Below, one piece after another: positions 1-7,240 of a stretch of DNA of 17,065 nucleotides. The DNA comes from an uncultured Clostridia bacterium (GTDB lineage Bacteria; Bacillota; Clostridia; TANB77; CAG-508). The stretch is taken from assembly GCA_947632525.1 (NCBI GenBank), contig CANRPQ010000020.1:1-17065 (forward strand), in the 5' to 3' direction. Under the pieces are notes generated by a model. The model searched no databases and was not told the DNA's origin. It saw only the letters and a program-made list of their open reading frames with translations. Every line of letters starts with the position of its first letter. Position 1 is the first letter of the stretch. A program made the translations under genes and the position numbers.

Positions 1-17
1 AAAAACAGGTGAAGAAA

Positions 18-3000
18 TTGTATTTAAAAAGAATGGAATTACAAGGATTTAAGTCCTTTGCTGATAAAACTGTATTAGAATTTAAACCAGGAATTACTTC
101 TGTTATTGGTCCAAACGGATCTGGAAAAAGTAACATTTCAGATGCTATCCGCTGGGTTCTTGGCGAGCAAAGCATGAAGTCACTAAGAGGGTCAAAATCA
201 GAAGATGTTATATTTGCAGGAACACAAGCAAGAAAATCTTTGGGATATGCAGAAGTATCAATTGTAATTGATAATCAAGACGGCAAACTTCCTGTAGAGT
301 ATACAGAAGTAACTGTTACCAGAAAATTATATCGTAGTGGTGAAACAGGATATTTTATTAACAAAACTCCATGTCGTTTAAAAGACATATTGGAGTTATT
401 TATGGATACTGGAATTGGAAAAGATGGATACAGCATTATTGGACAAGGAAAAATAGATGAAATTTTAAGTAACAAATCTGAAGATAGAAGACATATTTTT
501 GAAGAAGCTGCAGGAATTGTAAAATATAGAACTAGAAAAGTAGAATCTGAAAAGAAATTAGAACAAACCAAACTTAATTTACTTCGTATAAATGATATTC
601 TATCTGAAATAGAATCAAATATTGAGCCTCTAAAAGCACAATCTGATAAGGCAAAACAATTTTTAGACTTGAGAGAGGAACTAAAATCAATTGAAGTAGG
701 CCTATTTATATACAATATAAATACATATAAAGAGAAATTAGAGCAATTAGTAAAAGATAGTGATATTTTAATTTCACAAAAAGAATCAGAAGACAATAAA
801 ATGGAATCTTTGCAACAAGCAAAAGAAGCATTAAGACAAGCCATAGATAATATAACAAATCAAATTGAAGAGATGCAAAATTTAGGATTTGAGAGTACCA
901 ATAAAATAGAAAAGATTAACTCTGAAATCGGAATTAATAAAGAAAGAATACAAAATAATAATAACAATAAGGAAAGATTATTAAAAGAAATTGAAGAAGT
1001 AAAAAATAGAATTACAGAATTGCAAGAAGAGCAGAAACAAAAAATAGAAAAGAAGACAAGTTTGGGCTCTAGCAAAGAAAAATTTGAAACAGAATTAGCT
1101 CAGAAAGAGGCAGAACTAGCAGAATTAACACAAAAATTATCAGCAAAGGAATTAGAAATAGAAGGAAAAAAACAAACCGTTGAACAAAATACTGACAAAA
1201 AATATCAATTAGCTTCAGACATTAGTACTTTAGATGCTAATTTTGAAAACTTAGATAAACGTAAAAAGCAAGTACAAAATGAAATTGAAACAACAATCTC
1301 AGAATTAGATTCATCAAGGGGAAATAAGCAAGAAATTTCAAAAGGATTTTACGAAATTGAGTCTAAAAGAAATACAGCAGTTAAAAACTTAGAAGACAAG
1401 CAAAAAACTAAAAATAACAGTATGGAAAAAGTCAAGCAATATGATGAGGAAATAGCAAAGCTAGAGTACAATCAAAGAATGAAGCAAGCAAGGCACCAAT
1501 TTTTAGTAGAAACTGAAAAGGAAAAAGAAGGATATAATAAAACAGTAAAATCTCTACTTGTAAACTGTGAAAAGGATAATACTTTGAGTAAAGGCATTCA
1601 TGGTGTTTTAGCTAACCTTATTTCAGTAGATAAAGAATACGAACTTGCTATTGAAATGTGCTTAGGACAAGCTTTACAAAACATAGTTACTGAAACAGAA
1701 CAGGATGCAAAAAGATTAATTGAACATTTAAGAAAAAATAGTTTAGGTAGGGCATCATTTTTGCCAATTTCAGCTGTACAGGGTAAAAAGTTAGATAGAT
1801 TAACAAAAATAGACGGTGTAATTGGTATTGCTTCAGAATTAGTAAAATATAATAAAAAATACGAGCAAATTGTATTAAATTTATTAGGTAGAACAGTAGT
1901 TGTAAAAGATATGGATACTGCTATTAGCCTTGCAAAAAAAGATAAATATTCTTTTAGAATTGTTACATTACAAGGTGATATAATTAGTTCTAGTGGTTCT
2001 ATTTCTGGCGGAAGTGTACATTCTAAAACTGTTAATATTCTAGGAAGAAGCAGAGAAATAGAAGAAATAGAAAAAGATTTGAAGAAAATTGAAAAGCAAA
2101 TTGAATCAAAGAAGCAAGAAAAAGAAGAATATGCAAATTCAATTAGTGATTTAATAGAAGAAACAGCAAAACTAGAAAAAGAACTACAAGATATTGAGAT
2201 AGTATATGCTACAGAAAAGCAAAAAATGGTAGCAATCGAAGATAATATTACTCGTTTAGAGCTAAGGAGAGATAAGCTAAAGCAAGAAATTGTTGATATA
2301 GATAAGCAAAAAGAGGAAAACAGAAAACAAAAAGCCGAAAAAGAACAAGAAAGTATTGATTTAGTAAAACAGATTGAAGAATTAAATGAAGTAATAGAGC
2401 AATTTGCTTTAAATAACAAGGATAATCAAAAATATATTGATGATTTAAATTTAGATATTACAAATTTAAAGATTTCAGTTAGCTCATTTGATGAAAGTGA
2501 AAACTCAATTGACGAAATAGTTGCAAGAATCGAACAAGATATTGATAATCAAAACAAAAGCATGGAGTCAAAACAAAATACAATTACACAAGCAGATACG
2601 GATAATGAAAATTTAGATATTTCTATTAAAAACTTGGAAGCCCAAATTGAGCAAATAAAGCAAGATGTAGAGGGTAGTTCAGAAAAGGTAGAAACATTAA
2701 AGCAAGAAAGGGTTTCTCAAAATGAAAAATTAGCAAAAACAGAAAGTGAAATATCTAGCCAATTTAGCGTATTGGAAGAACTAAAAGAACAGATTGTGAA
2801 ATTAGATGTTAAGAAGTTAAAAATAGAACAAGATTTACAAGAAATAGTAGAACAACTATGGGAAGAATATGAATTAACACCAAATAATGCTCAAGAATAT
2901 CCAAAACCAACAAATGTTGCAACAGCACAAAAAACAGTTAATAACTTACGTAATAGAATTAAGGATTTGGGAAGCATTAATATAGATAGTATTGAAGAAT

Positions 3001-3569
3001 ATAGAAAGACAAAAGAAAGATATGACTTTATGTCAGAGCAACGCCTAGACCTAGAAAATACAGCAGCGAAATTAAGAAAAATTATTAATGACATGTTAAA
3101 TACTATGCAAGTACAATTTAAAGAAAAATTTGATATAATTAGTAAAAACTTTAATGAAGTATTTGTTGAACTATTTGGCGGGGGAAAGGCAGAATTAATA
3201 TTAGAGGATGAAAATAATATATTAGAATGTGGAATTGACATTCGAGTACAACCAACCGGAAAGAAACTTCAAAATATGATGTTATTATCAGGAGGAGAAA
3301 AAGCATTTACAGCAATTGCATTATTATTTGCAATATTAAAGATGACTCCTGCACCATTCTGCATTTTAGATGAAATTGAAGCGGCATTAGATGATGTAAA
3401 TGTATATCGTTTTGCAGAATATTTAAAGAAATTCTGTCAAGAAACACAATTCTTAATAATAACTCATAGAAAAGGTACAATGGAAGTAGCTGATACAGTT
3501 TACGGTGTAACTATGGAAGAAAATGGTGTCAGCAAATTGCTATCAATAAAACTAAAAAATGTTAGTTAA
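18..3569 (+). CDS. smc: Chromosome segregation protein SMC (condensin ATPase)
   Basis: Structural maintenance of chromosomes protein, the ATPase core of bacterial condensin; with ScpA/ScpB it loads near the origin and compacts and separates sister chromosomes. The N-terminal head holds Walker A GPNGSGKS (residues 31-38). Two long coiled-coil arms rich in Glu, Lys and Gln flank a hinge at roughly residues 520-680 (GIHGVLANLI to SISGGSVHS). The C-terminal head has the ABC signature LSGGEKA near residue 1090 and Walker B CILDEIEAALDD near 1114-1120, then the ITHRKGTME switch region. At about 1183 aa the length matches the Bacillus protein. I chose the TTG at 18 because AGGTGA lies 5-6 nt upstream and the product then begins MYLKRMELQGFKSF, like the family; a GTG at 9 would add three residues, but its ribosome site would lie at the window edge. 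The gene is complete and ends in a two-way terminator. Confidence 0.97.
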   Translation: MYLKRMELQGFKSFADKTVLEFKPGITSVIGPNGSGKSNISDAIRWVLGEQSMKSLRGSKSEDVIFAGTQARKSLGYAEVSIVIDNQDGKLPVEYTEVTVTRKLYRSGETGYFINKTPCRLKDILELFMDTGIGKDGYSIIGQGKIDEILSNKSEDRRHIFEEAAGIVKYRTRKVESEKKLEQTKLNLLRINDILSEIESNIEPLKAQSDKAKQFLDLREELKSIEVGLFIYNINTYKEKLEQLVKDSDILISQKESEDNKMESLQQAKEALRQAIDNITNQIEEMQNLGFESTNKIEKINSEIGINKERIQNNNNNKERLLKEIEEVKNRITELQEEQKQKIEKKTSLGSSKEKFETELAQKEAELAELTQKLSAKELEIEGKKQTVEQNTDKKYQLASDISTLDANFENLDKRKKQVQNEIETTISELDSSRGNKQEISKGFYEIESKRNTAVKNLEDKQKTKNNSMEKVKQYDEEIAKLEYNQRMKQARHQFLVETEKEKEGYNKTVKSLLVNCEKDNTLSKGIHGVLANLISVDKEYELAIEMCLGQALQNIVTETEQDAKRLIEHLRKNSLGRASFLPISAVQGKKLDRLTKIDGVIGIASELVKYNKKYEQIVLNLLGRTVVVKDMDTAISLAKKDKYSFRIVTLQGDIISSSGSISGGSVHSKTVNILGRSREIEEIEKDLKKIEKQIESKKQEKEEYANSISDLIEETAKLEKELQDIEIVYATEKQKMVAIEDNITRLELRRDKLKQEIVDIDKQKEENRKQKAEKEQESIDLVKQIEELNEVIEQFALNNKDNQKYIDDLNLDITNLKISVSSFDESENSIDEIVARIEQDIDNQNKSMESKQNTITQADTDNENLDISIKNLEAQIEQIKQDVEGSSEKVETLKQERVSQNEKLAKTESEISSQFSVLEELKEQIVKLDVKKLKIEQDLQEIVEQLWEEYELTPNNAQEYPKPTNVATAQKTVNNLRNRIKDLGSINIDSIEEYRKTKERYDFMSEQRLDLENTAAKLRKIINDMLNTMQVQFKEKFDIISKNFNEVFVELFGGGKAELILEDENNILECGIDIRVQPTGKKLQNMMLLSGGEKAFTAIALLFAILKMTPAPFCILDEIEAALDDVNVYRFAEYLKKFCQETQFLIITHRKGTMEVADTVYGVTMEENGVSKLLSIKLKNVS

Positions 3570-3582
3570 TAAACCAAAAGTT

Positions 3583-3619
3583 AAAAATAGAAGTGTAGTA
3601 AAATACACTTCTACTTTTT
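3583..3619. terminator. Bidirectional intrinsic terminator between smc and murE
   Basis: A 10-bp perfect stem, TAGAAGTGTA (3588-3597) with TACACTTCTA (3604-3613), closes a 6-nt loop. It is flanked by an A tract at 3583-3587 and CTTTTT at 3614-3619, so either strand reads stem then U tract. It serves the convergent smc and murE genes, and its right arm contains the murE stop codon (3613-3611). Confidence 0.85.
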
Positions 3620-5125
3620 GTCATATTCTTTTAAAGCTTCTTCGACATATTGAGTATCAGTTAAACATGGAAGGTATTGTGTACCATATTTTTGCCTTGT
3701 TTCATTTCCTTTTCCCGTAATTAAAATAACACTATTTGGATTTTCTAAAATGGCTTGCTTAATAGCATTTCCACGGTCTTCTACAATTCTATACTTTCCA
3801 TTTTCTTCTTTAATATGTTCAGCAATTTCCTTACAAATATCTAAAGTTTCTTCAGGTCCAGGATCTTCTGCAGTTAAATAACTAATATTAGAATGAATAC
3901 CAGCTAAACGACCTAAATCCCTTCTACGAAGTTGCGCTTTACCACCTGGACAACCAAATACAGTAACAATTTTTTTGTCTGGATATTCTTGCTTAGTAGA
4001 CTCGTACAATTTTTCAAAACTTAATTTATTATGGGCATAATCTACAATAACAATAATACTTCCATCTTTAGAAGAATGAGCTTCCATTCTTCCACTTGCT
4101 CTTGCAACTTTTAAGCCTTCATAAATATTTTCATAAGGAACACCAAGAGTAATTGCAACACTAATGGCAGCTAATGCATTTTCTACATTGAATAGACCAG
4201 GCATTGTAAGTAAAATTTCATTTTCGAATTCAGGTGTTTTTACCTTAAATGTTATTGATGTGTGACTTGTTTTCTGTATGCCATAAGCATAAACATCAGC
4301 TTTAGAATTCTTACTACTAAAAGTAATAATATTCTTAGACTTATGCGCATTTTCAATAATTCTATCAATATAATCAGAATCTAAGTTAACACAGGCAGTT
4401 TCTACTTGATTAAAAAATTTCAATTTTGAAGCAAAATAGTCCTCAAAGTCGGGATGTTCAATAGTACTAATGTGGTCCTCAGAAATATTTAAAAATACAC
4501 CTACTTTATACATAATGTCATAAACCCTATCTAGCTTTAATGCTTGACTACTAACTTCCATTACTAAATTTTTCATATTACATTCTACGGCATTGAAAAT
4601 ATGCTCTTGTAAATCAATAGACTCGGGACTAGTAATTAAAGACTCTTTGCAAGTTTTACCGTCATAAGTATCAATAGAAGATACTATCGCTGTATCTGGC
4701 AAATTTTTAGATTTCATATAATTATCTAAAATGCTTTTGATATAATATGCAGTTGTAGATTTTCCCTTTGTACCTGTAATACCAATCATATTTAATTTAG
4801 TTGCAGGATAATCATAAAATAAAGTAGAAATAACAGCTAATGACTTACGAATATCATTTACAACAATGTGAGGGAAATCTGGCTTAGAAACATTCTCCCT
4901 TTCTGCAATATATACATTAGCACCGTTTTTTATTGCCTCTTCTAAATATTCTGCTTTATATTTTATTCCTTTGCAAATATATAAAGTGTTAGATACCACG
5001 TTTTTTGAATTATGAGCTATACTAGATATAATAGTGGAATTTGATAATTCATTTAATGCTACTTCTTCTATTAGACTTTCTTTTTGTAATTCATTAATAT
5101 AATCATTCAAAGTATATAACTTCAT
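3611..5125 (-). CDS. murE: UDP-MurNAc-tripeptide synthetase MurE, L-lysine-type family
   Basis: Cytoplasmic Mur ligase that adds the third (diamino acid) residue to UDP-MurNAc-L-Ala-D-Glu. Visible motifs are the P-loop GTKGKST (118-124), TSPES for substrate binding (166-170), EVSSQ (190-194), NISEDH (213-218), the likely carbamylated lysine in ASKLKFF (K234), DYAH (362-365) and a C-terminal GKGNE (471-475). At the position that reads DNPR in meso-DAP enzymes it has EDPGP (420-424), and the surrounding residues resemble the streptococcal L-Lys enzyme, whose motif is DDPN. I infer L-Lys (or Orn) rather than DAP as substrate. An ATG start at 5125 (504 aa) gives the usual MKLYTL-like N-terminus, with GGA 6 nt upstream; a GTG at 5146 with GAGG 11-12 nt upstream is the alternative. 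It is the last gene of the operon, 28 nt after the racemase. Confidence 0.88.
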   Translation of the reverse strand: MKLYTLNDYINELQKESLIEEVALNELSNSTIISSIAHNSKNVVSNTLYICKGIKYKAEYLEEAIKNGANVYIAERENVSKPDFPHIVVNDIRKSLAVISTLFYDYPATKLNMIGITGTKGKSTTAYYIKSILDNYMKSKNLPDTAIVSSIDTYDGKTCKESLITSPESIDLQEHIFNAVECNMKNLVMEVSSQALKLDRVYDIMYKVGVFLNISEDHISTIEHPDFEDYFASKLKFFNQVETACVNLDSDYIDRIIENAHKSKNIITFSSKNSKADVYAYGIQKTSHTSITFKVKTPEFENEILLTMPGLFNVENALAAISVAITLGVPYENIYEGLKVARASGRMEAHSSKDGSIIVIVDYAHNKLSFEKLYESTKQEYPDKKIVTVFGCPGGKAQLRRRDLGRLAGIHSNISYLTAEDPGPEETLDICKEIAEHIKEENGKYRIVEDRGNAIKQAILENPNSVILITGKGNETRQKYGTQYLPCLTDTQYVEEALKEYDKK

Positions 5126-5153
5126 TTTTGTTCCATTCCCTTTCACTTAAATT

Positions 5154-5858
5154 TTAATCCTCTTTATAAATGTAACCACTTTTCTCAATTGAAGCCTTTA
5201 CTAGATAATCCATTGGGTCAATACTATAATTTTTAAATTTATCTTTAAAACCAGATAATTCAGTGCAACCTAATATCACATGGTCACAACCATTTTGCAT
5301 AAAGTAAGTAAGAACTTCTTTGAATTTTTCATTATCATAAACACCTTTTGATTTTATATCATTATATATAATATCCATAATTTGTTTTTGCACATCTTTT
5401 TGAGGACAATGTAAAGACAAATTATATTTATCGAACCAATTTTGGTACATACCAGATAAAACGGTACCGTCTGTAGCCATTAAACCAATTTTTTTATAGT
5501 TTTTTCTATTATCTACAATATATTTAACAGTTTCTTCTACCATATTAATTATAGGAATATTTGTAAAAGATTGAACCTTATCTAAAATGGTATGACAAGT
5601 ATTACAAGGAATTGCAATATTTTTGACATTTAAATTTTCCATAATTCGAATATCTTCTAAAAGGCTATTTATCAATACTTGCTCTAATCCATTTTTTAAA
5701 GCGTATGTTCTATCAATAATAGAAGCATGATTTAATATAATTATATCTATATGCTCTTGATCAATAGATGCAACAGTATGATTAACAATTTTATGATAGA
5801 AATCTACAGTTGCTTCAGGACCCATTCCACCAATAATTCCTAATTTATTTAAATTCAT
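5154..5858 (-). CDS. Aspartate/glutamate racemase family protein
   Basis: Cofactor-independent amino acid racemase (234 aa) of the Asp/Glu racemase superfamily, interconverting L- and D-aspartate or glutamate in the cytoplasm. The N-terminal LGIIGGMGPEATVDFY is typical of aspartate racemases. The two catalytic cysteines are present: Cys85 in IPCNTCH and Cys198 in LGCTEL. The start at 5858 is set by GGAGG at 5869-5865 with 6-nt spacing; the longer frame beginning at 5885 overlaps the upstream stop codon and has no such site. It lies 23 nt after the ligase gene and 28 nt before murE, so it most likely supplies D-Asp (or D-Glu) to the ligase. Exact substrate cannot be settled by eye; MurI-type glutamate racemase is less likely given the N-terminus. 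Confidence 0.85.
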   Translation of the reverse strand: MNLNKLGIIGGMGPEATVDFYHKIVNHTVASIDQEHIDIIILNHASIIDRTYALKNGLEQVLINSLLEDIRIMENLNVKNIAIPCNTCHTILDKVQSFTNIPIINMVEETVKYIVDNRKNYKKIGLMATDGTVLSGMYQNWFDKYNLSLHCPQKDVQKQIMDIIYNDIKSKGVYDNEKFKEVLTYFMQNGCDHVILGCTELSGFKDKFKNYSIDPMDYLVKASIEKSGYIYKED

Positions 5859-5881
5859 AAACAGCCTCCAATTATGATAAA

Positions 5882-7096
5882 TCATTTTCCAAGGTATTTT
5901 TTAAAATTTCCAAATTGACGAATTTGTCTTCTTCTTAACTTAATGGTTCTGATTAAATTATTATCTCCTTTATAAAATAAAGGATTAACAAATTCTTTCT
6001 TTTTAACTAATTCCTTTATTTTCTTAACATATTCTGGATTTTTTACATATGTATAAGCAATTTTAAGAGGAATCATAGACCATAAATGTTCTTTATTTGC
6101 AATAGTAAATCCGGTGTCATTGTCATAAATTCTATCTTCTACTACATACTTGGCCAAGTTATATCCTGCACCTGTTACATAAAAATTACTTCTACCTTGC
6201 CTTAAATTAATCTCAAATACTTTATATGAATTATCACGTTCATCATATTTAACATCAAAATTAAAAAATCCAGTATAATTAATTGCCTCTAAAAAATCTC
6301 TCAACTTTTTAGATAAATTCTCATCATACTCATTAATAACAACAGCATGATTTCCAATACCATGAGGAGTATGTTCTTCTAACATTGTGTGCCCAAAACA
6401 CATTAATTTTACTTTTCCATTTTTATCAGAATAACCAGTCATAACATGCATATAGGTATCATCACCCGGTATGAAATCTTGTAAAATTAAGGTGTCTGAA
6501 TAACCAGATTTATAAATATCATCAATAACTTTTTCTAGCTCTTCACGAGATTTAATAGTATATACCTTATTTTGAGTAGGAAACTCATGAGCAAAATAAT
6601 CTACACTATTAGAAGGCTTTAAAATCATAGGAAATCCAAAATCTAAATCAAAATCATTTCCCATTTCTTTATGATAAATAAAGGTTTTTGGATAAGCAAT
6701 TCCAAATTTTTCACACATTTCATAAAAAGATTCCTTTTTTATTAATTGCTCCATTAAATCTTTATTAATATATGGAATAATGTAATTATCTGCAAGTTCA
6801 TGTTTACTTTCAATAATTTGTCTAACATAATTATCACCACAACCTAATAAAATTAGTTTTTTATCGGCATGTTCTTTAGCAAATTTATTTAACTCTTCTA
6901 TAAAAACATCTTTTTTATCAATATCAGGTCTAGCATAAAAATCTATAATTTTACTTTGATAACTAGGTCCTGTATAAAATTTTCCTATAACTTTTGACTT
7001 AACACAATAAGCCTCATGAAAAGCCCTAGCCATGCTATATGTATTGATATCACTGCCCAATAAAACAGCTATAAATTCTTTTTCTTGTATCTTCAT
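5882..7096 (-). CDS. ATP-grasp D-aspartate ligase-like protein (Asl/Aslfm family)
   Basis: ATP-dependent carboxylate-amine ligase of the ATP-grasp fold, 404 aa, closely resembling as I recall it the Enterococcus faecium D-aspartate ligase Aslfm, which joins D-Asp beta-carboxyl to the lysine side chain of the peptidoglycan precursor. Shared features include EFIAVLLGSDINTYSMARAF at 7-26 (family form EFIPILLGSDMN), LLGCGDNY (83-90), the ATP-binding lysine in LKPSNS (159-164), QDFIPGDD (206-213), FNFDVKYD (278-285) and FEINLRQGRS (294-303). There is no signal peptide or membrane segment. GGA lies 5 nt before the ATG and AAAGG farther upstream. It is first in the operon with a racemase and a Lys-type MurE, which supports a cell wall role. 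A D-Glu or other amino acid substrate is possible. Confidence 0.78.
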   Translation of the reverse strand: MKIQEKEFIAVLLGSDINTYSMARAFHEAYCVKSKVIGKFYTGPSYQSKIIDFYARPDIDKKDVFIEELNKFAKEHADKKLILLGCGDNYVRQIIESKHELADNYIIPYINKDLMEQLIKKESFYEMCEKFGIAYPKTFIYHKEMGNDFDLDFGFPMILKPSNSVDYFAHEFPTQNKVYTIKSREELEKVIDDIYKSGYSDTLILQDFIPGDDTYMHVMTGYSDKNGKVKLMCFGHTMLEEHTPHGIGNHAVVINEYDENLSKKLRDFLEAINYTGFFNFDVKYDERDNSYKVFEINLRQGRSNFYVTGAGYNLAKYVVEDRIYDNDTGFTIANKEHLWSMIPLKIAYTYVKNPEYVKKIKELVKKKEFVNPLFYKGDNNLIRTIKLRRRQIRQFGNFKKYLGK

Positions 7097-7135
7097 TTAT
7101 TTCCACATACCTTTCGAAATTTAAACTGAATATAT

Positions 7136-7162
7136 ATTATACCAAAAAATAATATAAATCAA
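7136..7162 (-). promoter_or_regulatory. Extended -10 promoter of the cross-bridge operon
   Basis: On the minus strand TTGATT (7162-7157) is followed 15 nt later by TATAAT (7141-7136), preceded by TGG so that the extended form TGGTATAAT is complete. The short spacer is offset by the extended -10. The expected leader is about 33 nt. Confidence 0.65.
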
Positions 7163-7240
7163 GGTTTTGCTTAAAGTAATAATTTTAAGACAAGCATCAT
7201 ATATATAAAATAAAATATAAACGAAGGATGGTGTTAGTGT

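Noticed and set aside
1598..2419. Long minus-strand open frame (273 codons) inside smc, with smaller ones at 275-844, 860-1075 and 2891-3241
   Set aside because: Antisense shadows of the smc coiled-coil codons: products are Ser/Phe/Ile-rich with no domain, and have no ribosome sites.
5859..5885. Nine-codon N-terminal extension of the racemase, overlapping the ligase stop as ATGA
   Set aside because: A perfect GGAGG with 6-nt spacing selects the start at 5858, where the family-like sequence begins.
7187..7216. AAGACA-18-TATAAT-like TAAAAT as the Ca2+ ATPase promoter
   Set aside because: The -35 is poor and the predicted start would fall on the ribosome site; in DNA this AT-rich such matches are frequent. 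Mentioned only in the gene entry.
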